A stretch of 64,000 nucleotides of DNA from Streptococcus sanguinis SK355. Its GTDB lineage: Bacteria; Bacillota; Bacilli; Lactobacillales; Streptococcaceae. A program made the position numbers and the translations under genes. Location: positions 2,097,939-2,161,938 of the forward strand of contig NZ_GL890993.1 of NCBI RefSeq assembly GCF_000212855.1, given 5' to 3'. The notes under the pieces were generated by a model, which saw nothing but the letters and a program-made list of their open reading frames with translations, was not told the origin of the DNA and searched no databases. Positions within the stretch are counted from its first letter, which is position 1, and every line of letters begins with the position of its first letter. Positions 39,353 through 47,918 of the stretch are shown here, piece by piece.

Positions 39353-39751
39353 ATGAAAAAACTAACATGGCTTTTCATCACTTTCTTAACACTAATCTTT
39401 CTCAGCGCCTGCGGTCAGCACGCTAGCTTCCAGGGAAAATGGAAGGCTCAGAAAGCAAACGGAGAGGACATTGACATTGTCTTCAATGACAAGACCGGCA
39501 AGCTAGGTGATAAAGAATTTCACTATAAGATAGATAAGTCAGGCTATCAAGATAATACTAAATATTATAGTATCACTGTCAGCGACACCTATCACTACAC
39601 CATCCTTTTCCCAGATGATGATATGAAAATAGCTACTCTTCTAGAACCTGACGACCCGTCTAGCGACCCTCTCTATGGGGAAATTCTCTATGCCATGAAC
39701 CGAAATGAGTATCCTGATTTTGATGATTATGTGGATAAATACTTGAATTAA
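39353..39751 (+). CDS. Small hypothetical lipoprotein
   Basis: This 132-residue protein has a lipoprotein signal ending LSAC (Cys at about 20), so it is a predicted Lgt substrate anchored outside the membrane. The mature part is mixed beta structure (GKWKAQKANGEDIDIVFND...) and acidic toward the C-terminus. No named domain is recognised. AAGGAG precedes the ATG. A repeat element starts 12 bp after the stop. Confidence 0.75.
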   Translation: MKKLTWLFITFLTLIFLSACGQHASFQGKWKAQKANGEDIDIVFNDKTGKLGDKEFHYKIDKSGYQDNTKYYSITVSDTYHYTILFPDDDMKIATLLEPDDPSSDPLYGEILYAMNRNEYPDFDDYVDKYLN

Positions 39752-39762
39752 AACTAGAAAGG

Positions 39763-39917
39763 GGCTGGGACAAAAGTCTAACTTTAAATATAAAAAGCGA
39801 ACAAAACGGAGTTATCTGACACTCAGAATTCTGTCTTGTTCACTTTTTTGTCTAATCTATCGATTTTAAAAATTTATAATAAAGAATTCCTAAAATCAAA
39901 ATCTTTTTGTCCCAGCC
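39763..39917 (+). repeat. 155-bp dispersed repeat, copy 1 (MITE-like)
   Basis: The element is bounded by GGCTGGGACAAAA and its inverse TTTTGTCCCAGCC. Internally it shares TAAATATAAAAAGCGAA, CAGAATTCTG and TTCACTTTT with copy 2, which is in the opposite orientation at 40929-41083. It has no coding frame, so it is non-autonomous. The terminal repeats and T runs could also end transcription from the lipoprotein gene. Confidence 0.85.
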
Positions 39918-40083
39918 TCGTTCAGTCTTATTTGTCAAGAAAAAATCAGAAGTATTCATTGAAGAGGTAAAAAGGCGAAATTCCAACTTACAAAATTGTA
40001 AGAAAAATGAGAGAAATGTAAGCTAAAGAAATGGAAAGAAGAACCTCTTTCTTGTATCATAGGAAAGGAAAAAGGAGGATCCT

Positions 40084-40812
40084 ATGAAAAAAATGATTGA
40101 CAATAGCAGTTTGAAACTGTTTGCTATGCTTGCCATGCTGATTGACCATATCGCCTGGGTATCTTTTCCACTGGCTACCAATATGAATATTCTCTCTCCT
40201 AACTGGCTGGCCAATAGTATGCACATAATAGGCCGCCTGGCTTTTCCAGTCTTTGCCTTTTGTATCGCGGAAGGCTATCGGCACAGTCATGATGTGAGCA
40301 AGTATATGAGACGATTGGGGCTACTGGCTCTTATCAGTATCATCCCTTTCTCTCTGATGGGCTGGGTTACTGGTCTTGGCTTTATCATGCAAAATACGGT
40401 TGTTACTCTCTTTTTGGGGCTCTGTGCTCTTTATTACAGTGATCAGCAAACAGCAACCTGGAGAAAAGTTCTAATTATTCTACTCTGTTTTACCCTGTCC
40501 ATTATCGCTGACGGCGGACTGACGGGAGGAGTTTTTGGTATCTATGCCTTTGCAAAGATTAAAGACCCAATCTTCCGAAAGATTGGCGGTGTCTTGGCAC
40601 TGAACAGTGTGCAAATCCTAATTTTGGCCTTCAATTTCTCCTATGATGGTTTGGCTGATCTGGCTGCCACCTGTCTTCTGTTTCTCCTCGCGACCTCTTT
40701 CTACAACGGTCAAAAAGGGGCCAATATTGGAAAAGTATTTTACTGGTTTTATCCCCTGCATTTGCTCGCTCTGTCTCTATTTCGAATTGCCTTTCTCTTA
40801 TTTCTAATGTAG
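40084..40812 (+). CDS. TraX family membrane protein
   Basis: This 242-residue integral membrane protein has about eight helices. The N-terminal pattern LKLFAMLAMLIDHIAWVSFP and IIGRLAFPVFAFCIAEGYRHS match the TraX family, named for an F-plasmid pilin N-acetylase. The related fold occurs in acyltransferases. Chromosomal streptococcal members have no assigned role. AAAGGAGG precedes the ATG. No conjugation gene is nearby, and the gene is bracketed by inverted copies of a 155-bp repeat. Confidence 0.85.
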   Translation: MKKMIDNSSLKLFAMLAMLIDHIAWVSFPLATNMNILSPNWLANSMHIIGRLAFPVFAFCIAEGYRHSHDVSKYMRRLGLLALISIIPFSLMGWVTGLGFIMQNTVVTLFLGLCALYYSDQQTATWRKVLIILLCFTLSIIADGGLTGGVFGIYAFAKIKDPIFRKIGGVLALNSVQILILAFNFSYDGLADLAATCLLFLLATSFYNGQKGANIGKVFYWFYPLHLLALSLFRIAFLLFLM

Positions 40813-40928
40813 TTAATGAATGTGTTAAAAGTTTCAGTAGAATACCTGTTAAGTTAATTTTTCTTTTGGTAAGTCTCAATAGTAGAATAAAAGAATCTGG
40901 GACAATAGTCTCTTTGCTACAAAAAAGA

Positions 40929-41083
40929 GTTTGGGACAAAAAGATTTCAATTTTTAAAAATCTTAATTATTAAGCCCTTCTAATCTAGAATATAATGCGA
41001 AAAGTGAATAAAGCAGAATTCTGATTACCAGAAAAGTAGTTTTATTCGCTTTTTATATTTGAGGTCGGACTTTTGTCCCAGCC
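40929..41083 (-). repeat. 155-bp dispersed repeat, copy 2 (MITE-like)
   Basis: This inverted copy has the same length as the one at 39763-39917. Its right end GACTTTTGTCCCAGCC is well conserved; its left end reads GTTTGGGACAAAA. A further partial end (CTGGGACAATAGTCT) lies immediately to the left near 40904, suggesting an older or nested fragment. It probably also serves as terminator for the decarboxylase-family gene that ends at 41092. Confidence 0.85.
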
Positions 41084-41091
41084 TCTTTTTA

Positions 41092-41469
41092 TTATTCTTT
41101 TTTAAATAGTTTCTCAGCTAGAAAAACAGCATTTAGTACTCTAGGAAATCCAACGTAAGGGATGCACTGCAAAAAGCATTCTATAATCTTTTCGGGGGTT
41201 AAGCCAACATTTAAAGCCGCTTGAATATGTACTTCCAGCTGTGCTTCACAACCTCCCTGTGTCAAAAGGCTAGCAAGAGTGACGATTTCTCGCTCCTGTA
41301 GATTCAGTCCCTCACGACTATAGATATCACCAAAAGCAAATTCTACAATATAGTCTCCTAAATCGGGAGCTATTTCTTTCAGAGAGGAAATGACCTTCTC
41401 ACCGCCCTCACCATCAATCTGATTGAGTCTTTCCAATCCACGTTCAAATCGTTTGTTTTTCATTTGCAT
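41092..41469 (-). CDS. Carboxymuconolactone decarboxylase family protein
   Basis: This 125-residue protein of the AhpD-like fold has the family core REIVTLASLLTQGGCEAQLEVHIQAALNVGLT (about 60-91), with one Cys and His in a C-x5-H arrangement. It lacks the CxxC of true AhpD. Members are often redox-related or unknown. AAGGAGG fits a start at either 41469 or the second Met at 41463. It is divergent from, and probably activated by, the MerR gene next to it. Confidence 0.85.
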   Translation of the reverse strand: MQMKNKRFERGLERLNQIDGEGGEKVISSLKEIAPDLGDYIVEFAFGDIYSREGLNLQEREIVTLASLLTQGGCEAQLEVHIQAALNVGLTPEKIIECFLQCIPYVGFPRVLNAVFLAEKLFKKE

Positions 41470-41489
41470 TTACCTCCTTAAATGATTAC

Positions 41490-41528
41490 AATGACATTAT
41501 AAATCTTAGACCATACTCTAAGTCAAGA
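41490..41528 (-). promoter_or_regulatory. MerR-type promoter/operator
   Basis: On the minus strand, -35 TTGACT and -10 TATAAT are separated by 19 bp. The dyad CTTAGA-N6-TCTAAG (41504-41521) overlaps the -35 and fills most of the spacer. The over-long spacer with a central palindrome is the hallmark of promoters that MerR-family activators untwist. It drives the decarboxylase-family gene. Confidence 0.75.
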
Positions 41529-41546
41529 AATCAAAGGAGCTTTTTT

Positions 41547-41909
41547 ATGAAAATCGGTCCATTTGCCCAAAAAGTGAATTTATCAACGCATACGCTCCGA
41601 TATTATGAGAAACGAGGACTGATTAAAGTTGATAGGGATCAAAGCGGTCAGCGTTTCTATGACGAGAACGATCTTGCTTGGGTTCAGTTTATTCAGCGTT
41701 TAAAAGATACGGGTATGCATTTGAAAGATATTCAGAAATATGCTGACTTGCGCTACCAGGGTGATAGCAGCCTGAAAGAACGCCTAGAAATGCTGCAGAA
41801 GCACCGCAGTTTTGTTCAAAAACAAATTAAAAATTGGCAAATATCACTAAAAAAATTAGATAATAAAATTGAATGGTATCAAGCAGAAATCAAGCATCTT
41901 CCTAAATAG
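41547..41909 (+). CDS. MerR family transcriptional regulator
   Basis: This 120-residue regulator has the MerR HTH (MKIGPFAQKVNLSTHTLRYYEKRGLI) and a C-terminal dimerisation coiled coil with YQGDSSLKERLEML. It resembles the AdhR/NmlR group, but the usual sensing cysteine in the FIKC-type position is replaced (FIQRLKDTGM) and the protein has no cysteine. Thiol-aldehyde sensing therefore cannot apply in the same way. AAAGGAG precedes the ATG. Confidence 0.88.
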   Translation: MKIGPFAQKVNLSTHTLRYYEKRGLIKVDRDQSGQRFYDENDLAWVQFIQRLKDTGMHLKDIQKYADLRYQGDSSLKERLEMLQKHRSFVQKQIKNWQISLKKLDNKIEWYQAEIKHLPK

Positions 41910-41920
41910 TCTATAAACGA

Positions 41921-41943
41921 AACCCGAGCTAATTGCTCGGGTT
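41921..41943. terminator. Terminator between the MerR gene and thrS
   Basis: A 9-bp perfect stem (AACCCGAGC / GCTCGGGTT) lies between convergent genes. Confidence 0.75.
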
Positions 41944-41963
41944 TAATCGTTAGCCAATGAATT

Positions 41964-43907
41964 CTACTCTTCAACGCGGGATTTGCTGGCAATGTCTGCT
42001 AAGATCTGCTCTACAAATTCGTCTACTGGTATTGTATGTGTTTCTTTTTGACCATAGCGGCGGACATTAACAGTACCGTCTTCTACTTCTTTGTCACCAA
42101 CGATGAGTTGATAAGGAATTTTGCTAGTTTGTGAGGCACGAATCTTGTACTGCATCTTTTCATTACGCTCATCTACATCAGCACGGACACCCTTGTCACG
42201 CAACTTCTTAGCCACTTGCCAAGCGTAGTCAATATGTGCTTCGTTAGAAACAGGAATCAAAGTCACTTGATGCGGAGCCAGCCAAGTCGGGAAGGCACCC
42301 TTGTAATTTTCAATCAAGATGGCTGTGAAGCGCTCCATGGTTGAGATAACTCCACGGTGAATCATAACTGGGCGATGCTCTTCACCGTCAGCTCCGACAT
42401 ACTTGAGGTCAAAACGCTCTGGCAAGAGGAAGTCCAGCTGGATAGTTGACAGAGTTTCCTCATTTCCTAGGGCTGTTTTAACCTGGATATCAAGTTTAGG
42501 ACCGTAGAAGGCTGCTTCTCCTTCTGCTTCAAAGTAGTCCACACCCATTTCGTCCAAGGCTGCTCGTAGCATGGTTTGGGCATTTTCCCACATCTCATCG
42601 TTATCAAAATACTTATGCGTATCCTGAGGGTCTCGAAGAGACAGACGGAAACGATATTCTGTCAAGTTGAAGTCAGCGTAAACATCGATAATCAACTGCA
42701 GCGCACGCTGGAATTCTTCTTGAATCTGTTCTGGCGTTACAAAGAGGTGACCATCGTTCAAGGACATTTCACGCACCCGCTGCAAACCAGTCAGGGCACC
42801 AGATTTTTCATAACGGTGCATCATGCCAATCTCAGCGATACGGATTGGCAACTCGCGGTAAGAGTGAACATGGTGCTTGTAGACTTGGATGTGGTGAGGG
42901 CAGTTCATGGGACGAAGAACAAACTCTTCTCCATCACCCATATCCATGGTTGGGAACATATCCTCTTGGTAGTGCTCCCAGTGGCCAGAAGTCTTATAGA
43001 GCTCCACAGAAGCCAAAGGCGGAGTGTAGACGTGTTGGTAGCCTGAAGCCAACTCTTTGTCAACGATGTAGCGCTCCAACTCTCGACGAACCGTCGCACC
43101 ATTTGGCAGCCAGAAAGGCAAACCTTGACCCACTTCTTGAGAAATCATGAAGAGATCCAGCTCTTTACCTAACTTACGGTGGTCACGTTCTTTGGCTTCT
43201 TCCCGCATTTGCAGATATTTCTTCAGGTCTTTCTTGTCAAACCAAGCAGTACCATAGACCCGCTGCATCATAGCATTGTCGCTGTTCCCGCGCCAGTATG
43301 CTCCTGCCACGTTCAAGAGGTGGAAGATTTGGATACGGCCTGTAGATGGAACGTGAGGTCCACGACAGAGATCCACATATTCACCCTGACGGTAGATGGT
43401 CAAACCGCCCTCATCTTCTGAGTGCTCTTCAATCAATTCCAACTTGTATGGATCGTTTTTGAAAATGTCACGCGCCTCATCCTTGGTCACTTCTTCACGG
43501 ATGGATGGGAAGTTTTCTTTGACGATTTTCTTCATTTCTTCTTCGATACGAGGCAGATCTTCATTTGAAATTTGCCCTGCTTCATTATCTGTATCATAGT
43601 AGAAACCATCCTGAATGGCAGGACCAACACCCAAGTGAATATCTGGGAAAAGGCGGCGAGCTGCTTGCGCAAACAAGTGGGCTGCAGAGTGACGCAAGAT
43701 ATCTAAAGCATCTTCGTGATCAGGTGTCACGATTTCAATGGCACCATCTTCAGTGATAGCACGCGTCGTATCAATCAATTTGCCGTTGAATTTACCAGCC
43801 AAAGCTTTTTTAGCTAGGGAATTGCTGATAGATTGAGCAATTTCAAAAGTTGTCACGCCAGATTCGAATTCACGAACAGCGCCATCTGGGAAAGTAATCT
43901 TAATCAT
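41964..43907 (-). CDS. thrS: Threonine--tRNA ligase
   Basis: This 647-residue class II synthetase has an N-terminal TGS domain (1-62), an editing domain with [10 protein letters not shown] and CRGPHVP (about 72-220), a catalytic core (motif 2 region [11 protein letters not shown], about 375-390) and an anticodon-binding domain (about 545-640). Its ATG overlaps the stop of a P-loop kinase gene (ATGA), and the pair lies downstream of a threonine T-box. Confidence 0.97.
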   Translation of the reverse strand: MIKITFPDGAVREFESGVTTFEIAQSISNSLAKKALAGKFNGKLIDTTRAITEDGAIEIVTPDHEDALDILRHSAAHLFAQAARRLFPDIHLGVGPAIQDGFYYDTDNEAGQISNEDLPRIEEEMKKIVKENFPSIREEVTKDEARDIFKNDPYKLELIEEHSEDEGGLTIYRQGEYVDLCRGPHVPSTGRIQIFHLLNVAGAYWRGNSDNAMMQRVYGTAWFDKKDLKKYLQMREEAKERDHRKLGKELDLFMISQEVGQGLPFWLPNGATVRRELERYIVDKELASGYQHVYTPPLASVELYKTSGHWEHYQEDMFPTMDMGDGEEFVLRPMNCPHHIQVYKHHVHSYRELPIRIAEIGMMHRYEKSGALTGLQRVREMSLNDGHLFVTPEQIQEEFQRALQLIIDVYADFNLTEYRFRLSLRDPQDTHKYFDNDEMWENAQTMLRAALDEMGVDYFEAEGEAAFYGPKLDIQVKTALGNEETLSTIQLDFLLPERFDLKYVGADGEEHRPVMIHRGVISTMERFTAILIENYKGAFPTWLAPHQVTLIPVSNEAHIDYAWQVAKKLRDKGVRADVDERNEKMQYKIRASQTSKIPYQLIVGDKEVEDGTVNVRRYGQKETHTIPVDEFVEQILADIASKSRVEE

Positions 43908-44545
43908 GAGTTTTCTCCTTTAATATCTATTCTATTTATATTGGATAATTTAAAGATTCGAGCAATCTCTTCTGCAGTCTCCTTTTCCGATCGACTGCCA
44001 TCTGTCATGAGACTAGGATAGCCTAATTTTTTTGCTTCCTTCCGCACCATTTGGGCAAACAGAATGTCCCGCTGCATCCAGTTTTCAAAAGCTTGCTCAG
44101 GATTGGATGTTCCCTCTAAGACATAAGGAACCCATTCTCTCTGTTTATAATGCTTTTTCTGAAAATCAGCTGTCGGAGTCAAGCATAGATAGGAAACCGC
44201 TGGTTCTTCAAGACTTTTTATCAGGTGAGGCAGAAGCCCTGCTCCCTCCACCAAAAGGGCTTTGTCTTGATTTTTTATCAAGCAAGATTTTACATAAGGA
44301 AAAATCTCTTCATAAAAGCGCCATTCTTCATCTGCCATCTCTTCTGGATTTCTCATCCAGATTTGTTCCGGATTTCTGTCCTGTCTAAGAAGGCAAATCG
44401 GCTGTGAGTCTGCACTTGCTTGACTCATCATCTCGTCTACCAAATCATCCAGTTTGATATGAAGTAGCTGATACTGTCTAGCAAGAAGTGAAGCAATTGT
44501 TGACTTCCCACTACAAGGCGATCCGCCAATCATATAAAGCACCAT
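43904..44545 (-). CDS. P-loop kinase-like protein upstream of thrS
   Basis: This 213-residue protein begins [16 protein letters not shown], a Walker A loop ([10 protein letters not shown], about 7-16) at the very N-terminus as in small-molecule and nucleotide kinases. A lid-like basic region ([11 protein letters not shown]) follows. The ATG at 44545 has AAGGAGG upstream; a longer frame would run into the T-box terminator. The substrate is unknown. Placement between the T-box and thrS, with an ATGA overlap, means threonine starvation controls both. Confidence 0.82.
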   Translation of the reverse strand: MVLYMIGGSPCSGKSTIASLLARQYQLLHIKLDDLVDEMMSQASADSQPICLLRQDRNPEQIWMRNPEEMADEEWRFYEEIFPYVKSCLIKNQDKALLVEGAGLLPHLIKSLEEPAVSYLCLTPTADFQKKHYKQREWVPYVLEGTSNPEQAFENWMQRDILFAQMVRKEAKKLGYPSLMTDGSRSEKETAEEIARIFKLSNINRIDIKGENS

Positions 44546-44559
44546 TCTCCCTCCTTCTG

Positions 44560-44768
44560 ACAAAAGAAAAACGACATCCAAAAGGACGTCGCAACGTGGT
44601 TCCACCTTCATTTATGCAAGTCAAAAGACTCACACCTCGAATCGGCTCTAACGTAGCCACCGTTTTATGTTTGCATAAAAGCTAATAGAGTAGTCCCAAC
44701 TGCATCCTCTACGCGATTTCCAGCTCCACGCGCTCTCTAAAAGATTTCCTGCAGGTGATTTGTCTCTA
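44560..44768 (-). ncRNA. Threonine T-box leader
   Basis: A tRNA-sensing leader precedes the kinase-thrS operon. The conserved T-box AAGGTGGAACCACG lies at 44608-44595. It is followed by a terminator stem (CGACGTCC / GGATGTCG, 44591-44572, TTTT loop) and a T run. In stem I, GGGACTACTCT places an ACU threonine codon (44694-44692) followed by A in the expected specifier position. Uncharged tRNA-Thr should favour the antiterminator and allow read-through. Confidence 0.88.
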
Positions 44769-45287
44769 GAAAACATTATAGCACGATTGGAGAAATTTGC
44801 AAGAGCTATTGACCATCAAAACCAGAAAACGATTGAGAGTCTCTTGACTCAAAGTGGCTACTTGACGTTTTTTACGATGTTGCTCTGCCAGCAGCATTCC
44901 TCCCAAAGAAAGGAATAACAAGACATGAATATCCCTAGCATTGTAAAGCGTGGAAGTGATTGGATTATAAATCTTGTCTCCTGAGTAAAAAAGGCCATTA
45001 AAAAAATTTTTGAATAAATAATAATAATGAACCCCTGGAATCAAAAGGAGAAAAGGCAGTGAAAAGCCTTGCATCCGAGTATTTATATAAGCAATCCCTG
45101 CACCAACCAAGGGCAGCAGTAAAAGATAATACAAAATATTAAGGTTTGAAAGCCAGTTCAAAACACTTTCTACACTTTCTGTATTGTCTATAAGATATCT
45201 CCAAAGCTCTTGCCAAATCCAATCTGAAGCAATGAAAATGCCATAGAACAAAAGTAGCCAAGGCAACTGTTTGAGATATTTTTTCAT
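44766..45287 (-). CDS. Hypothetical membrane protein
   Basis: This 173-residue protein has about four hydrophobic helices (about 8-25, 50-65, 75-90 and 120-135). It has an aromatic-rich loop (PGVHYYYLFKNFFNGLFYSG) and a basic C-terminal segment. GAGGAG precedes the ATG. No family is recognised. The last codons double as the -10 region of the thrS T-box promoter, so the 3' end is under two constraints. Confidence 0.7.
   Translation of the reverse strand: MKKYLKQLPWLLLFYGIFIASDWIWQELWRYLIDNTESVESVLNWLSNLNILYYLLLLPLVGAGIAYINTRMQGFSLPFLLLIPGVHYYYLFKNFFNGLFYSGDKIYNPITSTLYNARDIHVLLFLSLGGMLLAEQHRKKRQVATLSQETLNRFLVLMVNSSCKFLQSCYNVF
44776..44803 (-). promoter_or_regulatory. Promoter of the T-box/thrS operon
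   Basis: TTGCAA, a 16-bp spacer and an extended -10 TGCTATAAT. The -10 lies inside the last codons of the upstream membrane-protein gene (its C-terminal CYNVF). Confidence 0.7.
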
Positions 45288-45358
45288 AAGATTTCTCCTC
45301 TATTTCTAAACAAAACCTTGCATAAATAGCTATTGCCACAATGACGCAAGGCATGTTT

Positions 45359-46681
45359 CTATTCTAATAACTTAGTAATATTCCTGATTTTTTTCACTTG
45401 CTTACTCGAAGCTTTGAGGATACGAACGGATCCATTGATTGGTAGAGAAATGACTTTTCCAGGCAGATAGGCCACTGTCTTGGCCAGACGCTTGGCAGCA
45501 CTTTCCTCTGGGCTGAGCTCGTTATGGAAGTCCTTGGAAATAGTTAAATCTAGATAAAACTCATAAACCCTGCGACCAAAGTTCTCCGCTGAAATCTCGT
45601 AGAGCTTGTCTGCTAGCTTCTGCTCATCCATGTCAGGCGTCGCAATAATCGCCTCTAAAATAGCGCCTGATAAATCCCGCTCTTGGTAATAAAGGGTCCC
45701 AAAAATCTTGTCGCTGATAACATTATCCAGATAAGGATTTCCATGGGCAATAATCGGTGTGCCGCTGGCTAAGCTTTCCAGATAAGTCAGACCTTGAGTC
45801 TCACTAGTTGAGGCAGATATAAAGAAATCCGCAGCTTTGTAGTAAAGGGCCGTATCACTTGGAGCAATCATCCCCGTAAAGATGACAGCTTCTTCAATCT
45901 GAAGCTTAGCAACCAGTTCTTTCAAGTCTTCCGCATAGGGACCGTCGCCGACAATGACTAGCTTGACTTTGTCATTTTCTTCAAGGACGGCAGGCATCGC
46001 CTCAACGATAGCTTGGATATTCTTTTCATAAGAAATACGGGACAGACTGAGTAGCATAATCTCATCTTCAGCCAGTCCTAGCTTGAAACGAAGCTTCTTG
46101 ATATCCTCACGAGAAATTTCCGGCCGCTCAAACTTCGCCAGCTCAATCCCTGTCGGAATCACCCGCTTTTCTGCTTCGATTTTATAATTAACCAAGAGGT
46201 CATAAACAATCTCACTAGGGCAGATAACCCCATCCAAGTCACTCATAAAACCACGGACGATGTACTTGACCATGCTAGGACGGATGACCATCCCCTTGGC
46301 AATATAGTGCACATAATCTTCATACTGAGTATGATAGGTATGTACTACCGGAATCCGCAGCTCTTTAGCAATCCAAATCCCCAGCAGACCTAGTGAAAAC
46401 TCAGTCTGGGTATGGATAATATCCAGCTGGTACTGACGAGCAATTTCTAAGGCATGAGAAAAGCCTCGGTAAGCCACTCTTCGGTCCTTAAAGGCAAAGA
46501 AAGGTACGCTGGGAATCCGAATAATCTGCCAATCCTCATAACGATTGACATCCTTGTCCGTCGTCGTAAAAATAAATACCGTGTGACCTAATTTTTCCAG
46601 CTCCGTCTTCAAAGTCCGAATACTGGTAGCAACCCCAGAGACCTGAGGAAAATAGGTATCTGTAAAAAGACCAATACGCAT
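45359..46681 (-). CDS. Glycolipid glycosyltransferase (diacylglycerol glucosyltransferase type)
   Basis: This 440-residue GT4-family, GT-B fold enzyme begins MRIGLFTDTYFPQVSGVATS, which is typical of 1,2-diacylglycerol 3-glucosyltransferases. The donor-binding region reads SLSRISYEKNIQAIVEAMP and the E-x7-E motif lies in STSETQGLTYLESLASGTP. Pneumococcal Spr0982, which makes monoglucosyl-diacylglycerol, has this length and position. Its product would be the substrate of the CpoA-like enzyme encoded one base upstream in the same operon, and an anchor for lipoteichoic acid. Confidence 0.88.
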   Translation of the reverse strand: MRIGLFTDTYFPQVSGVATSIRTLKTELEKLGHTVFIFTTTDKDVNRYEDWQIIRIPSVPFFAFKDRRVAYRGFSHALEIARQYQLDIIHTQTEFSLGLLGIWIAKELRIPVVHTYHTQYEDYVHYIAKGMVIRPSMVKYIVRGFMSDLDGVICPSEIVYDLLVNYKIEAEKRVIPTGIELAKFERPEISREDIKKLRFKLGLAEDEIMLLSLSRISYEKNIQAIVEAMPAVLEENDKVKLVIVGDGPYAEDLKELVAKLQIEEAVIFTGMIAPSDTALYYKAADFFISASTSETQGLTYLESLASGTPIIAHGNPYLDNVISDKIFGTLYYQERDLSGAILEAIIATPDMDEQKLADKLYEISAENFGRRVYEFYLDLTISKDFHNELSPEESAAKRLAKTVAYLPGKVISLPINGSVRILKASSKQVKKIRNITKLLE

Positions 46682-46682
46682 C

Positions 46683-47681
46683 TTACATCTCCAAAACTGT
46701 TTGATAAGCCTTAACTAACTGATCTGCAACATCGTCAATAGACCGGCTTTTAGCTACCTGATAGCCTGCTTCGCGCTTGTCCACCTTTTTATCTAAGATA
46801 TTTCTCAGAGACTGGACAAACTCATCTACATTGTTGCAGAGCTCGGCTGAACGCTCATCCACCCAGCCCTGATAGACCGGGATATCACGCAGCACAACAT
46901 TCTGCTCACTGGCCAAGGCTTCCAGGACAACAATTCCTTCAGTTTCCTCATAGGACGGGAAAAAGAAAGCATCCGCTCCAGACATGGCTCCCTGAAATAC
47001 TGCTCCCTTAAAATAGCCAGGGAATTCGACATTATCAGGGTGGTCAAAGAGGACCAGACGGCGAATCTTACGCGGAATCAGCCAGAGATTGATAGAGCCC
47101 AGCCAGATAAAGCGCACATCTGGCATCCTGCGGGCAACCTCTACAAAATCCTCAATCCCCTTGCGGCGGAAATAAAGGCCAGCACAGACAACCACCTTCT
47201 GCCCTTCTTCAATCTTAAAATACTTTTTAAAAACTTCTTCCTTGCGAGCATCTTTCTTATACTTAGGCAGGTCAATACCGTTTGACACAGCCACCATAGG
47301 CGTAGTGACTCCATAAGACTGGATCAGCTGCTTAGAATACTCCGAAGGCGTGATAATGAAATCCGCCTTTTTATACATGTGAGTTAGGTATTTACCAAAA
47401 AGCGGAGCAAAAAGATTGGATCCAATAAAGGAATTTTCAAAGTCCTCCTTGGTCGAATGCCCATGCATAATCACTTTTTTATTGCCCCTCTTGGCAGCAT
47501 GCAGGAGAAGCAAGCTACGGGGACCATAGGTATTGATGTGGACCACATCATAATCTCCTAAAACGTCCGTCGTATAAGGAATCCCAGCCAAATCCAAGGC
47601 ATGCATCTGATGCTGGAGGGCTCGGCCGATTCCTGATTTCTCCAAAACGGACTTTCCTTCAAGATACAGTAATACTTTCAT
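46683..47681 (-). CDS. cpoA: Glycolipid glycosyltransferase CpoA-like
   Basis: This 332-residue GT4-family enzyme matches pneumococcal CpoA, which adds galactose to monoglucosyl-diacylglycerol; loss there alters glycolipids and penicillin susceptibility. The N-terminal half has GIGRALQHQMHAL and a GHSTKEDFENSFIG loop, and the C-terminal half has FPSYEETEGIVVLEALA. It is first of the two-gene operon. The sugar specificity is inferred from the family and order, not from sequence alone. Confidence 0.87.
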   Translation of the reverse strand: MKVLLYLEGKSVLEKSGIGRALQHQMHALDLAGIPYTTDVLGDYDVVHINTYGPRSLLLLHAAKRGNKKVIMHGHSTKEDFENSFIGSNLFAPLFGKYLTHMYKKADFIITPSEYSKQLIQSYGVTTPMVAVSNGIDLPKYKKDARKEEVFKKYFKIEEGQKVVVCAGLYFRRKGIEDFVEVARRMPDVRFIWLGSINLWLIPRKIRRLVLFDHPDNVEFPGYFKGAVFQGAMSGADAFFFPSYEETEGIVVLEALASEQNVVLRDIPVYQGWVDERSAELCNNVDEFVQSLRNILDKKVDKREAGYQVAKSRSIDDVADQLVKAYQTVLEM

Positions 47682-47794
47682 ACTTCCTATTATACCTAAA
47701 ATAAAATAAAAAGGAAAACCACAAGGGCAAATGAGGTAAAAAATCTATCCAAAGCCTGAAGCTACTTAGCTAAATTGCCCTGACTGAAGATTAA

Positions 47795-47826
47795 CAAAAA
47801 GGCTGAGGTAAGATTACCCCAGCCTT
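47795..47826 (-). terminator. Terminator downstream of ccpA
   Basis: The stem AAGGCTGGGGTAA / TTACCTCAGCCTT has a 2-base loop and is followed by TTTTTGTT on the minus strand, about 90 bp after ccpA. Confidence 0.82.
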
Positions 47827-47918
47827 GATTCATTATCCTATAAAGTCCTTGATATGCAGCTTTTTCGAGTTTTCAGCCAATTTTTAAGTTCAGAAAAGTT
47901 GCTAATCAGACTTATCTT

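Noticed and set aside
44546-44611. 22-codon N-terminal extension of the kinase upstream of thrS
   Set aside because: It would be encoded by the T-box antiterminator/terminator region; the ATG at 44545 has AAGGAGG.
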